The notes under the pieces are model-generated. The model was given only the letters and a program-made list of their open reading frames with translations, searched no databases and had not been told where the DNA came from. Source: Pectinophora gossypiella (lineage: Eukaryota; Arthropoda; Insecta; Lepidoptera; Gelechiidae). From it: a DNA stretch of 64,000 bases. Positions 20,874-32,929 of this stretch are shown piece by piece. The stretch is taken from assembly GCF_024362695.1 (NCBI RefSeq), contig NC_065417.1, positions 2,659,001 through 2,723,000 of the forward strand. The letters are read 5' to 3'. Every line of letters begins with the position of its first letter. Within the stretch, counting starts at the first letter, position 1. Made by a program: the position numbers and the translations under genes.

Positions 20874-20950
20874 TAGCGTGGTGGAGTATGCTCCATACCC
20901 CCTTCGGTTGATTGAGGAGAGGGCTGTGCCCAGCAGTGGGACATAAGGCT
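20874..20950 (+). repeat. SINE-B 3' fragment
   Basis: GCGTGGTGGAGTATGCTCCAT to CCCAGCAGTGGGACATAAGGC. Confidence 0.8.
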
Positions 20951-21669
20951 ATATAATATAATTATGTATGTTATATAAGTAAAATCGAGTTTTTTCCCAC
21001 ACTCGACTTATTTTGAATAGTTACAGATTAAAAAACGTGACACACCGTTTCCAAACTTGTCACTCTGTTCACATGTTCCGAATGACAGTTGACAGGCGAA
21101 TAATTGCCCGAAGATAGGTATTCAAAAATTAGCATACGAATTAGAGCTATTTCTTTTTACTTTTTAAGCAAACAAGATTTTAAGAGAACAAGAAATGTAA
21201 TGTCTAAAGTGACAAGGTCTATTTCACCTGTCAAAATTCGACAACGCTAACTGACGTAAGTATCTGAAATTTTAGTCGAATCTGATTTGCATCTTTTGCT
21301 ACTTTCAATAAGACACAAATTATTTTAGCAAAAAATTACAGATACGTCAGTTTGCAAAGTCCGCCACGAATTATGGACGTGGTTTTGCAACAAGTATTCC
21401 TTTTTATTAATACTTTATATACTGCACTTAGTTTATTTTAGATGACAGCCCTCAGCGCTCCTCATTTGTCCGGCCAAGTAGATATTACCTTCCTCTTCAA
21501 ACTCTACCTCTTACGCCCGCATCATAAATCTTTTTTGTAAGTCTACTTTCATTAGTTCTCTAGAGCATGACCGAACTATCTAAGCGTCCCTTTCTCAATC
21601 TCAAAGTACGGTTATTTTTGAAATGTTTAATATTCCTGCTTATATATATAACATATATATTTTTAGGTA
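20951..21669. other. AT-rich sequence with one R-element scrap
   Basis: CAGCGCTCCTCATTTGTCCGG at 21452 is a short R-element piece. Nothing else recognised. Confidence 0.45.
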
Positions 21670-22395
21670 AGTATAGAAAGGAGAGTAAAATTGGGTACTT
21701 CGGTGAATGTGGCAATGCATGCAGTTGTTAGTAGCCAATGTATCTCGCAAGATGCGAGGATGGCTGTTCATAATGCAGTACTTATCGTACGCTGAAGTAC
21801 GGTAGTGAATATTGGGTATGGCAGAAGAAAATTAAATGAGGTGATTGCGTAGCATATGCGTTGTTGAGTTGAGAGATAGAGTGAGAAACTGTGTGATAAG
21901 AGAGAGATGTGGTGTAAAATTCGATGTAGGAACTAAGATTGAGAAGGGAATGTTAAGTTGGTTTGGACACGTAGAACGGATGAAGGATAATAGGATTACG
22001 AAAGCGGTATATAAAGCGAAGGTTTGTGGTAGGGTAGGCAAATGAAGATCTAGAAGGACGTACAATCAAAAAGCAAAAGTTCAGTCACTGATCCGAGCGA
22101 ATTATTTGTAAACAGACATTATTTGTCATAATTATAAAATTTATGTTTGAAAATTTATGAAACGACACGTAACCTGGAGGTCTTAAGTGCAACCAGTTGA
22201 TTTATTTCTTTGCAAGAAATGATTGGACTTTTGCAGCTTCTCGTACAATGACCAAATTGGAGATGTGCTTAGAAAAGGTTTAATGCGGTCTGCTCTGAAC
22301 TGGCGTGCGTGTTTGAAACGATTGATGAATGTGGAAACAAGATAAATGTGTCAGGATCGAAGCAAATGGAATTTCATAGTCTGTAAGCAGAGAAT
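21670..22395 (+). pseudogene. RTE-like LINE, reverse-transcriptase C-terminus, broken
   Basis: Broken translation carries TLKYGSEYWVWQKK, ELRDRVRNCVIRERCGV, IEKGMLSWFGHVERM and, past a gap, CQDRSKWNF. These are the conserved tail motifs of RTE-clade LINEs such as those of Heliconius. Foreign sequence from about 22078 to 22240 separates the two halves. Inactive 3' remnant. Confidence 0.75.
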
Positions 22396-22511
22396 AAGCT
22401 CGAGAAATAGTCGTAAGGTTATTTATGTATGTATTTTTAATAATAAACTTGCGATTTTGCGACAGAATGTGCCTTCTGTGATCCAGTTTGTCGTACTGGT
22501 TTTGGTTTGTA

Positions 22512-22651
22512 CAGTCATGAGCAATATAATTTACCCACTAGGACTCTGTCGCACTAACATATTTGATATTTAGTGAGACTTACAGTTCAATTTGTCAAAA
22601 AAGTTCATGTGACATGGTACCGAAGTGTATACATATTAATGCTCGTGACCG
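22512..22651. mobile_element. MITE-1
   Basis: CAGTCATGAGCAATATAATT to TAATGCTCGTGACCG with TA at both sides. Confidence 0.82.
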
Positions 22652-22792
22652 TACCTGCACTTTGGAGGTGAGCCCGTATCTTTAAACCTTTTTTTTTTAT
22701 TTTAATTTAAGTAGAGAATTAACATCTATTATAGATTTGTGATTAACAGGTTGTAAGTAAGAAAATTAATTCTATAGGCGCTTGCTATGAGT

Positions 22793-23145
22793 GAGCTGTG
22801 GTAGCCCAGTTGGTAGAACGCTTGCCTCTCACTTTGAGGTCACAGGTTTGGATCCAGCACAGGCCTAAACTACTGGTTATCGAATTTGTTTTCGAATTCA
22901 TGTTTGGATCATAAATGATTATCACGTGCTCTGCGGTGACGGAAAACATCGTGAGGAAACCCACATTCCCGAGAAATTAATTTTTGGAGGTATGTGACCT
23001 AACCTGTATTGGGCTGGTTTTCCCTTCGCGGGTTGGAAGGTCAGACAGGCAGTCGCTTCTGTAAAAAACCGGACCTGTCAAATCTTCAGGTTAGGTAAGC
23101 GGACCTTGTGAAAAACGGGATCATGCTAGGAAGATGATGACCATT
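22793..23145 (+). mobile_element. SINE-D, full length
   Basis: tRNA-like head GGTAGCCCAGTTGGTAGAAC (A box) and GGTTTGGATCC (B box), body with GAGGAAACCCACATTCCCGAG and CTAACCTGTATTGGGCTGG, tail GAAGATGATGA. Confidence 0.85.
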
Positions 23146-23290
23146 TGCCGCAAATGGTATTAACTGCTTGGCCGGATGACACCATGGTGGCGCAAGCATA
23201 TAGTTGCATAAATGCTACTTTAATTGATTCCGGCCAAATAGTTAATGCCATCTGCGGCAAATCTACAATAAGTCACGTAAAAAAAAAACT
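23140..23290. repeat. two R-element 3' scraps, opposed
   Basis: TTTGCCGCAAATGGTATTAAC (minus, 23148) and CCGGCCAAATAGTTAATGCC to AAGTCACGTAAAAAAAAAAC (plus, 23228-23290). Confidence 0.65.
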
Positions 23291-23768
23291 TTAATTTTGT
23301 TGTGGTGGCGCCACCATAGTGTATTATTGGGATATGGCGTTTATTTATAAATACATACGGAAATCCGCCGCCTGTATTGCCGACTAGGGTAGTCAGAGAT
23401 AAGTCATCAGGAAATTAACCTACAGACACTTACAAAAAAAAATATTAAAAAGGTTTGATATGTAAAAAAGAGGTTCCAATCTTTCGCTGACAATATTCAT
23501 AAACTCGTACGTTGTGACGCTGTCCACCCTGTTAAGGAATATGGGCGTGAGTTTATGCATGTATGTATGTATGAATACAGGATATGAAAGATGGAGAATT
23601 GTGAAACCAGTTCGGTCGGCGTCGTAAGCACTAATTACGATTAATTATTACAACCACAGCGATATATTTTCCAAACTTGTAATTGTTTTTAAATATCACT
23701 TGTCCTTTGTCATAGTACTTTTTTAAAGTTGTAATTTTGAAATTACATCAAAGGGTGGGTGGGGTTGG

Positions 23769-24088
23769 GAGATCTAGCCATAGACGCAGCCAATCAGCTC
23801 GCGACACCAAACACTTCAGGGCCCCGATACCGACCCCGGCGGCGTGGTCGACGATTTCCCACATTCAGCGCTTATCGCTATCGACCCACTAGGGTCGATT
23901 AATTCTTTCAAATATTTTTCCTCTCAGACGACGCCCTGAGCCGAGGTTCGCGCCCAACTGGGCACCCTCAGGCCTGTTGTCTTAAACGTTGTACCGGGTG
24001 AGAGCCTTCAGCGCTCCCCATTTGTCCGGCCAAGTAGTTAATGCCATCTGCGGCAAATCTACAATAAGTCACGTCAAAAAAAAAGTGA
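23769..24088 (+). mobile_element. R-element with coding end
   Basis: Opens at CTAGCCATAGACGCAGCC; frame reads LAIDAANQLATPNTSGPRYR onward to YRPTRVD and TAA, then the 3' UTR and poly-A. Closest to an intact coding end among plus-strand copies. Confidence 0.85.
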
Positions 24089-24207
24089 TTGGGGGAGGGG
24101 GTGTTTGCCAAGTTAACGACTAATTAGTTACATCAGTAAGTATAGTAGTATTCCTAAGCTGCACTATCTCGCTATATCACATAATATTAAATAATCTCCT
24201 ATACTTA

Positions 24208-24318
24208 AAGGTTGTCTGGAAGAGATTGCTACTTAGCAACAACGCCGCCTATTGTACTCATTCTATTTCTCTTTTGTTTTGTTTTTTCCCTGTTTGTGCA
24301 ATAAATTATTTGTTATGT
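24208..24318 (+). mobile_element. LINE-Z 3' UTR
   Basis: GGTTGTCTGGAAGAGATTGC to TTTGTGCAATAAATTATTTG. Confidence 0.7.
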
Positions 24319-24587
24319 TATAATTATGTAGTTACCAGGATCAACGGCGTGCGTTCCGAAGCACGGAACACCACACACGGATATTTTTTAGCACTGTCAC
24401 TGTAGATTTTTATAGTCGAAACCGTTTGCAACTTACCAGGTCATTATTTTCATCCTCCTACAAGTCTATACAACAAAAAACAAACCCGAACCAAACATCG
24501 AGCTTTAACATAATAATATGTGCAAAAAATTAAAACACTTAGCAACAGCGATCGAATGCACTTGAGTCTTGACCTCTAACGGATACC

Positions 24588-25400
24588 TGGGGGGTTAAAA
24601 TGGCCACATTGGAGCAATTTCTCTAAGAATATTGCAATTTGACATTTGCGCACGTAAAAGTAAGTGCGCAATGCAAACAAATGTCAAATAGCAATATTGC
24701 TTTCTTAGGTAATTGTTTCGATGTGGCCATTTTAACGGGATTCTCTTAAAATGCATAAATGGTTTTGTCATAATTTTAATTATCATAATCCTTTTCGCAT
24801 AACGTTTTTAAGTATAATAGTACTTTCCCATAATAACATCTAAGAATACTGGTTTGTTAGGTATAACTTATTTTTGGACTAATATTTGTTGGTATAAATT
24901 TGATTCGCATATAAATAGGTATCCATAATTCTTTTTTAGAATAATAGTGTTTTGTCATAATTTTTTCAAGGCATAACAGTAGGTTAGGGTGCGGCGGGGT
25001 GGCCCTCGGGCCACTCCTACGCCGCCTGCATATTTATCTTACACACGAAAAGTATGCTGAATGATGACCAACAGCATGAAGTAGAGTCAAAAAATATAAA
25101 AAGTCACAATCATGAACCAAATGCAGCCAAGGAAAAAGTAAGTTTCGGAAATGTTCAAAGTTATGCCAAAATTTTTCTTTTTCGGAGTATAGTTTTTATG
25201 CTTATAATAATTATGCTTATATATCATTATTGTCATTAATTATTATGCTTAAAGTAGTTATGAATTTCAAAATTATGCTTAAAAAGTTATGACAAATTAA
25301 TACTATGCGTAACTAATAATAGGACAAGTAACATTATGCCATGGTAAATTATTACATTAAAATTTATGCGTAAAAATAGAGAACCCATTTTAACCCCATT
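24588..25400. mobile_element. MITE-16 split by a hAT-like element
   Basis: Ends CTGGGGGGTTAAAATGGCCAC and CATTTTAACCCC are inverted; the centre carries the family's AATATTGC arms and GTAAGTGCGCAATGCAAAC. Other copies at 41149, 42892 and 44596. Confidence 0.8.
24737..25386. mobile_element. hAT-like non-autonomous element
   Basis: Ends GGGATTCTCTTAAAATGCATAA and (inverted) GGGTTCTCTATTTTTACGCAT, flanked by the 8-mer ATTTTAAC on both sides (24729-24736, 25387-25394). An 8-bp duplication is typical of hAT elements. The interior is full of ATTATG/CATAAT words around a GC-rich centre (GGGTGGCCCTCGGGCCACTCC). No transposase; the frame at 25054 is AT-driven. Confidence 0.75.
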
Positions 25401-25419
25401 TTTTAAAATAATATATTAC

Positions 25420-25632
25420 TAAGTAGTTAATGCCATCTGCGGCAAATCTACAATAAGTCACGTCAAAAAAACTTTATTAATTTTATTCTTATTCTTACTA
25501 TATAACACGATAACATAGCATCAAGGGGTAGGCAGAAGTGTATAGTGTGCATCGAAAATGGCCGCAGATTTTCTTCTTACAACTCTGTCCACCCTATTAG
25601 GGATTACGGTCGCGAGTTTATGTATGTATGTG
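25420..25632 (+). repeat. R-element 3' scrap and GGGATTACGG repeat fragment
   Basis: AAGTAGTTAATGCCATCTGC to CACGTCAAAAAAAC (25420-25470), then TGTCCACCCTATTAGGGATT with a GTATGTATG tail (25586-25632). Confidence 0.65.
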
Positions 25633-27053
25633 AATGTAGATGTGTATGAATAACTACACCTACGCGCTATACGCTACAACCGGGCTGAATACTCGCCACT
25701 GGCTTTTTAAAGCATTTAGTCATCGTCTGATGGGACTGGAAAATTATTGGAAGGAGCGCGCATTGAAGGATAATAGTAAGGACCTATTTGGTGCGGTTTT
25801 GGAGTGACATAGGTACCTAAGTGACATGTCGTTTTTCGAGATTACTCAGAGTAAAATAACAAATAATGTCCTTTTTATCAGAGCCTACGAGCAGAGAATC
25901 ATATTTGATTTATGCTTTCATTCACAGTTTAACATCTTGGGCTTTTGTGGGTGGGGTCATGAACTAAATATCTGGATCTATCTAAAAGAGTCTTCGTCTA
26001 TGGGGCTGATACAACAAACTTTGTTAAAAGCCCCTAAGTAAATAAAAAAAAAAATATTCAAGTGATTTTGTTTTAAAAATGACCTTTAATGTGTGGAAAA
26101 AAGAAGGACTGAAAAGTTTTCCCCTTCGTAACAACTGTCAAAAGATGTCTTTTGTTTTTTAGATAATATTTTCTCCTTTTTAATTTGATCCCAGATCACA
26201 AAAGGTACCAAATGTTCAAAATGTTCCTTGTTCCAAATTCAAATTCATACATCACTACCGCTTATTACTTATTTACTTACAATGCGTTAGTTTAGAACAA
26301 AAAAAATACATCAAGAACAAAATGCCAGAAACCAACCACAGCCCAACGATACGAGGTCCTGTAACCACCAGATTCTTCCTCCACTCCAGCCAGCTTCCAA
26401 GTAAAAAGTAAAAATAACTCTGACCAGACTCTGCATCTTAGTTTCAAGGCCAAATCCTTACTCCTGACGATAGAGACGCACATACAACCTCCCACTTTGG
26501 ATGATAAGGACGGAAAATCTTGGTGTCTTCGTCCTTTAAAAAGGGAAAGTGGTAGTTAAAGCACTGGTGAGAGTGAGATAAAAAAATGTCCAAAGGGTGG
26601 AGCGAGAAGGCGATATTGGATGTGTATTTGTGCGAAAGGGATAGAGAGTGGGAACCGGTTAATTTTGAAGGGCTGGCTCGGTCCACGATGCTGTGTAAAG
26701 TTTATTTATGGTTGCGTATTAATATGAGTTTTGTTTTAAGTTTATGATGGCGTAAAGAAAGTAAAACGTGGCTATGAGACGCCGTTTTTGCGAGGTACGG
26801 TAGCGTAGAATGTTCACTTTGGTTTTGCTGGTCCAAATACTCATTGAAAAAAAAGGACTAAGGAGGAAGAGGGTATTAATTGGCGCCCAATTGGGCACCT
26901 TCAGGCCTGTTGTCATAAACTTTCTGCCTCTCTTATTGTCTGGCCAAGTAGTTGCTGCTATGAGCCAATAAGTTACATAAAAAATAATTTTTCACTTGTA
27001 CTAATCAGTACGGTAATATAGGTTGCTTAGAAACAAATTTTTTAAATATAGGT
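25633..27053. other. little recognised
   Basis: A diverged R-element piece at 26884-26990 (CCCAATTGGGCACCTTCAGG, GGCCAAGTAGTTGCTG). Frames at 25826 and 26292-26686 show no motif. Confidence 0.45.
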
Positions 27054-27535
27054 ACCAGCTTCTGCCCGCGGCTTCGCTCGCGTTAAATTCGGGGTAGCAC
27101 GGTTCTCCTAAACTTTCCTAATGTACCAATTTTTAGCTACCTACCTTGAAGACTGTGAAAAGTCATAAAATTTCACCCCCTTTTTGAAGGGGTTGGGGAC
27201 AGATTTCCAAAAAAACAATGATGCACGATTTTTTTTTTTACTCACAAATAGTCCACGTACCAATTTTTAGCTTTCTATCTTGAAAATTGCGGAATGCCCA
27301 TACAAACTTCCACCCCCCATTGCCGTAAAGACGGACAAATACAGACACACGTACGATCACGAGCATTAATACATATGTATACACTTTGGTACCATGTCAC
27401 ATTAACTTTTTTGACAAACTAAACTGTAAGTCTCACTAAATGTCAAATATGTTAGTGCGACAGAGTTCTAAAGTGGGTACATTATATTGCTCATGACTGT
27501 ACACTTTCCCATATAAAATATTAGTGGTATGGATA
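27054..27535 (-). mobile_element. Helitron-like element (minus), split by MITE-1
   Basis: ACCAGCTTCTGCCCGCGGC with CTTCGCTCGCGTTAAATTCG is the inverted 3' end; CCATATAAAATATTAGTGG near 27520 is the degenerate inverted 5' end. Middle similar to 14151-14702. Confidence 0.75.
27354..27499. mobile_element. MITE-1 inside the Helitron
   Basis: CGATCACGAGCATTAATAC to TATTGCTCATGACTG between TA dinucleotides at 27352-27353 and 27500-27501. Confidence 0.82.
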
Positions 27536-27608
27536 GAAAAGCAGACGGTAGATATAGCTTATGCCTGCATTCCCTATAGGGGTAGGTGAGCTACATATTA
27601 CCTTCTTC

Positions 27609-27911
27609 TCTCGTTTGGGTTATGAGGTGGATTACAAAACTCATCAACCCTGGTGTCAGGGTTTCTATTGAACCGCCAAAGGCCCCTGACATGACTCATG
27701 TAACCACTACTTACTTACATCAGTAAGTAGTAACCGGGACCAACCGGCTTAACGTGCCTTACGAAGCACGGATCGTAATACTTTCGGACAATCAGGTGAT
27801 CAGCCTGTAATGTCCTAACCAAACTAGGGATCACAAAGTAATTTTCGGGATTCGAACTCGGGACCTCCGGATCGTGAGCCTAACGCTCAACCACTGGACC
27901 ACGGAGGCCGT
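27609..27911 (-). mobile_element. SINE-A, full length
   Basis: Inverted body and head: CAACCACTGGACCACGGAGG at 27888 is the inverted A box; GATTCGAACTCGGGACC the inverted B box. Confidence 0.88.
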
Positions 27912-28052
27912 TACAAGTTACCCGAACATAAGCATACTACGTAGATACTATACTTGGTAGGTAAGTAAGTAATACTCAATTATTTATTGCATTCCATGTA
28001 GTACAATGGGATGTTACTTAGGCATAAGAACTAAAATATGGACCCTGGTGGA

Positions 28053-28194
28053 CAGTCATGAGCAAAATCATGTACCCACTTTAGAACCCTGTCTCACTAT
28101 CATGTTTGTCATTTAATGAGATTTACAGTTTAATTTGTCAAAAAAGTTAATGTGACATGGTTTCAATGTGTATACATATTACTACTCGTGACCG
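28053..28194. mobile_element. MITE-1
   Basis: CAGTCATGAGCAAAATCATG to ATTACTACTCGTGACCG. Flanked by GA rather than TA. Confidence 0.75.
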
Positions 28195-28879
28195 GACATA
28201 GCACCGTTGAAGGGTTAAGAAGAAAGATCGTATTAAAACTTATCGTTGAAAAATTCTACTGTACCTTACCTACCTTATTACTTTACCTATGATAAACTTT
28301 TACGATGATGTCGAGATAATTCGTGGTATAAAATCTATAGTTCCACATCATACATAAAATATACAGACTATACGTCCCACTGCTGAAAATAGACCTTATC
28401 AAAATTCAAAATGTATTAAAACGCTATCTCTAATCTAATTTCTTCAAATATCTCACAAACATCATAGGTACATTTCCCACACCTTTTCAAAGTTTCCTAT
28501 CCCAAGACTCGAACTTGTTCCGTTGCGATGGGAGTTACAAACTTGTGAAGTTTGCTTCATCCCCGGCGGCGGCTGATTCGCAGGATCAGGTCAACTCGGC
28601 TCAAGGTCACTGCGAGGGGCACAGGGGATGTGTGGAGACGATTTGTTCCATATTTTTTTATACCTCTAGATTTGACTCGAATGTTAGGTAAATCCTTTGT
28701 CCCCATAAAGTTCATCATAATATATACATCTTAAGAATTCGAATCAACAGTGGCTGCAAGTTATTTTTGATTACTTTTGGCTCTGCCCACCCTTTTAGAG
28801 ATTACAGGCGTGAATTTATGTATATGTGTACTCGGATGATGTTCACTACTTGACTGGTCAATCGGAAGATACCTACACT
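28195..28879. other. mostly unrecognised; two repeat scraps
   Basis: ATACGTCCCACTGCTGAAAAT near 28372 is a SINE-B scrap; TGCCCACCCTTTTAGAGATT near 28786 belongs to the 39293 repeat. The basic frame at 28552 has no partner or motif. Confidence 0.4.
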
Positions 28880-29090
28880 TTAAAAATTTGAGGTATGATA
28901 TTGCTCGAAAGAATTAGGATGATTCCAAGCTTCGGAGAGCATGTTAAGCAGTCCGTCCCTGCTAATATTTACTTAAGTAAGTATTTACCTAGGTCATTGT
29001 ATGAGGCACCTGACATGGCTGTCTCAATAATAACCCGGCAGTGTTGATAATGCCGGTCATTGACCTTACAACCCATTTTAATGTAGTCCT
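28880..29090 (+). repeat. diverged SINE-A body
   Basis: GATTCCAAGCTTCGGAGAGC, TTACTTAAGTAAGTATTTACC and GTTGATAATGCCGGTCATTG resemble the SINE-A body; strongly diverged. Confidence 0.45.
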
Positions 29091-29189
29091 TCATATAAAA
29101 TATAACAATTCAGTCCCTTGAGTGCTAAGCAGCTGAAAGTATTCTGATTTATCTTTTTGTTGCAACAACAGGATGTAAGGACAATTTAA

Positions 29190-29345
29190 TTAAAAACGAA
29201 AAAGAGAAGATAGAAGGAAAAAGAGGAAAGGGAAGACCAGAAAGATCTTACATTGAACAAATTATAGAGAAGGCGAACGCCATGTCTTATAAAAAATGTC
29301 AAAGAATTCGCCTTTGATATACAAGAATGGAAACTTACAAGAGCG
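29190..29345 (+). pseudogene. LINE-K reverse-transcriptase C-terminus relic
   Basis: Translation EKIEGKRGKGRPERSYIEQI then KANAMSYKK and a YKNG end, the GRGRP...YI.QI tail of a LINE polymerase. 5'-truncated. Confidence 0.6.
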
Positions 29346-29616
29346 TGCTATATTTTGTTATAATTATATCATAGTGAATTGCAAGATTAGAGACCAACCA
29401 GATAGAATCTGTAATTAGATATCTTAAGCTGCTAAAGGCCTCGGACAATAAGTATTTTTGGATTACAACTCCACTCCACGCCACTTCTGTCGCGAGTCAA
29501 CATTTACCAATAAGTATTTGTGTTCACGCACACACATAACCCTTGTGTGTGCGCTCGCGCTGCACAAGAATGCAACGCGTTGTTGACACAGCCAACTTCG
29601 ATATTCCTTTATTTAT

Positions 29617-29665
29617 TGCTATAAAAACCCTTCACAGCTTCATCGAACTAAACTCAACTCAGTTT
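29617..29665 (+). promoter_or_regulatory. TATA-type core promoter candidate
   Basis: TATAAAAA at 29620-29627 stands in GC-richer sequence; 20 to 40 bases on lie CATCGAAC and CTCAGTTT, which resemble insect initiators, then CAG/GTCAGT at 29680 as a possible splice donor. No ATG or downstream exon could be tied to it, so it could belong to a noncoding RNA or be chance. Confidence 0.25.
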
Positions 29666-30270
29666 TAGGTACATTTACAGGTCAGTTTTGAGTTTCTTAA
29701 TCGAAATCTTACGACCTTATTCTATGTGTGATGCAGGAACAGCTGTGAGTGGATTTTCAGTCTTGACAGGGTTGAGTTTACGTCGGTTTTTAGTTGAGAC
29801 AGTTGATTATTTTAAGACCAAAGGATTATTTCGGTTTAAAGGTATATTTAAATAAGGATTTATGTGTTCTGTCTGGACTGTAGTTTTGGCGAGATAGTCG
29901 GATAAGCGGTTCAAAAACGCGCGGTTTTGGATTTTGGCCCACAATGGGAGATGTCTGAAGATGCCCTTAGTTACGGCAGACGAGTCTGGGTTTCAAGGAA
30001 TCGAAGTGAGAAGGGTCAGAATGGTTTAGTGACAGAGACGGTGTTTTCTTTTTTTTTTGATGCGGTCTTCACCGCCGAACCTGTGGTCTCGGATTGGAGT
30101 CCCAATCGGGTTAATTTAGGAAGCGGACTTTACCTAAATTGACTATTGGGATCTGAAGTTTGAAAGTTCACCCGCAATAGACCAGCTTAATAAGTAGTAA
30201 TAGAGCGTAGCTTAGTAAGTGGGGTACATTCACGTCTTCTAATCTATAGTAAAAAAATGCAAATATTCTA
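29666..30270. other. no gene recognised
   Basis: The frame at 29927-30142 (RRVWVSRNRSEKGQNGLV) shows no known motif. Nothing else is visible. Confidence 0.4.
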
Positions 30271-30420
30271 TGTTCATCAATTATAAGATTTATCGTGTAT
30301 CAGAATTTGAATTCAGAACTTCAGTACATACTACTTTATTGATGTCGTTCACGCGATAGTCAAAATGATAGTTCTTAATTCAAATTGTGATACACGATAG
30401 ATCTAATAATTGATGAACAC
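30271..30420. mobile_element. 150-bp MITE with ~50-bp inverted arms
   Basis: GTTCATCAATTATAAGATTT and its inverse at the right end continue as paired arms to GAATTCAGAAC; arms differ at few positions. Only copy seen here. Confidence 0.7.
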
Positions 30421-31057
30421 GGAAATTAGCATTTGTTTGTTTTCGGAAATACGATGTGAAATATGAAAAAGTTTGCCATACTATTGAAGAGTTCTGTAAA
30501 AATGCAAAAACTACCATGTGTAAATATGTTTATGTATCATTATAATTCATGCTGTACCTATCTATAAATAAAACATTAAGTAGGTAACATCGAGACCTCA
30601 TGTTCACAATCTCAAAAAAGAACTTATTTTTTTCCTCGTCAGCACTAGTACGACTAATACATTTACTTATAACTGTTCTCTATAAATATCAAGACCTAGG
30701 TCTTGGACAAAAACTGGAGTGGACAGACTGGTACTTGCCTTCTGTCCTTCACTCGTTGCTAATTACCTAGAACCAGAATATTGCACGTCTCAACGACTAT
30801 CCTGTTAGGATTACCACACTATATTATATATCTTCCTTTGCATTTTTAAATGGACGCCTGGAGGATTATTAAATTAAGTCAGAAAAAAAAGAAAAAAGTT
30901 TTAATCAGTTAAAGAAGTGTTAAACATACCATACAATGGGGTTGGAAAGGCCACTGCGAAGCAATTTATTTAAAAAAAAAAAACAACATTGCTATTTGAC
31001 ATTTTATTGACTTTGCGGACTTATATTTAGGTATGTGGCAAACATCAAAATGCAATT
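30421..31057. other. AT-rich, nothing recognised
   Basis: No repeat of this window and no protein-like frame. Confidence 0.45.
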
Positions 31058-31455
31058 GGGTTCCCTAGGTCAAAGATAAATTATGAAGTTCTGATTACTC
31101 AATAAAGACAGATATAAAGGTAACAAAAGGGTGAATATCAAAATTTCAAGTTTGGTGGCGAACTTTCATATTATTTTTTCGTGAAAAATTGGGTTCCAAC
31201 ATGAAAAAGGATTTCTAAAGGGTTCTAGCTACGAGGAACAAAATTAATATGAAAGTTCGCCACCAAACTTGGCACATTTTGATATTCATCCAAAAACGTG
31301 TTCTTTTTTTTCTATTTAACTAATTTATGAAGTTTAATAAAGAAAAAGTAATAATAAGTGCGACATTTTGTCACTTTTTCTATGACGTCCCAGGTTGCTT
31401 TTTGACATTTAGTAAAAAGTACCTAACTGATTTGACTAGTTGGAAACTACCCTAT
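31058..31455. mobile_element. MITE-9 with nested foldback element
   Basis: GGGTTCCCTAGGTCAAAGAT to GACTAGTTGGAAACTACCCTA. A second palindromic element occupies 31129-31291. Confidence 0.78.
31129..31291. mobile_element. MITE-N nested in MITE-9
   Basis: GGGTGAATATCAAAATTTCA and TTTTGATATTCATCC are inverted ends; internal arms GGTGGCGAACTTTCATATT and its inverse. Copies at 55372-55536 and 59443-59646. Confidence 0.78.
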
Positions 31456-32559
31456 AGTTATTGCTTTTTAGGGCCTTTTTAACCAGGGGGTGTATGGTTT
31501 CAAACCTTTAAAAATATATTTTTTTATGGTTTAAATTAGGTTCCAGACGTTCAGAATTCATAAGTCCATCAACTACGGACTATGCGCCCACGCACACCAT
31601 CGATCTCAGTGGTACGTGCGTCTATCACCTATATTACCACAGATCTATATATGTAAAAAACTTGTCTAGCCTACTTGCATACCACGACCTGTCTGTCTGT
31701 CCTTACATCCTGTTAATTAAGGACAATCAGGATCTTTAGACAGATGTCCAGGGTTTTTTTTCTTATTGAATAGTAAGTGGGGATTAAACGTTGGTATGTG
31801 ATTAAAACTGTTTCTAATTTATGGTTGTTTAGAGTTTGAATTAGTTGGACGGCAGTTTTAGAGTTTACGTTTTAGTACATTATGACATAAGTGACCTATG
31901 TTGGCCATTACCTTTGTTGGCCTTACCAGGGAGGAGGTTGGAAAGGCCCTAACGCGCATTTTGTATGAGAACCGCTGTCGCTAGTTCAACCCCACTCTCT
32001 TTTACTCCTGCAAACAGATAATTCTACGATAGCAGAATTACCTACCTGTTAGATTACATTATAATACTACATACTAGTGTTTTTAGTGTTGGTTATTGTG
32101 TTAGACAGAGTACCCAACTATAGGTATAGCTTGTAATTTCTATTAAATATAAGACAACCATTGTGACGTAGTGCGAGGAGCAGGCATCGAGACATACTTT
32201 TGCAGGTTTACCGATGTCTGTATTCCAATGTTTGTAACATTGTTTTCATAAGAAAATAAATAAATAATAAATAGTACTTACTTGTCAAATTCCATAGCCA
32301 CTTTACCGGCAAGGCTTTATCATTACTTTTCGTAAGGTACTGCATATAAAAGTATTTTTTGATAAATAGCCGAGCACGCTAAGTTTTTAGCTTTCCTGAT
32401 ATGATAATCGATATTTGATTTTTTGCCCTGCATGTTAGATAATGGCGACCTTTTGATCGCGGAGCTCAGTGTGCATTAAAGTTTGCGGACGAGTGGAGTG
32501 CAAAGTTGAAGTATGAATTATTTGCTCATTTTTGTACGGCGCCATCAACGCACTTATGG
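31456..32559. other. no gene recognised
   Basis: A LINE-like tail ending AATAAATAAATAATAA at about 32256-32272 is the only feature seen. Confidence 0.4.
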
Positions 32560-32776
32560 ACTTTGCAGGCTTGAATCACCTGATTGTCTGAAAAAATAAG
32601 TTGGTTCCGTGCTTCGGAGGGCACGTTAAGCCGGTGGTTCCGGCGATTAGCCGTTAAAACACCTCCACCAACCCGCAGTGGAGCAGCGTGGTGGAGTATG
32701 CTCCATACCCTCTCCGGTTGATTAAGGGGAGGCCTGTGCCCAGCAGTGGGACGTATATAGGCTATTTATGTTATGT
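32560..32776 (+). mobile_element. SINE-B, 5'-truncated
   Basis: From GACTTTGCAGGCTTGAATCAC to GTGGGACGTATATAGGC. Confidence 0.82.
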
Positions 32777-32929
32777 ACTTGTATGGCGCGCGTTTCGCGC
32801 TCACTTGACCCTTCCAACCTCTTTCTTCTATTCCGTGGTCATTACAGTCGAGGGTGGATTTCATCCTGAGTGGTTGATAAGGGCGTGATGGAGTCGAGTG
32901 TAATGTCATACGACATTTCTAAACACAAC

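Noticed and set aside
26292..26686. Minus-strand frames with possible Ser-rich protein
   Set aside because: No start context, motif, or splice partners; composition follows the local base bias.
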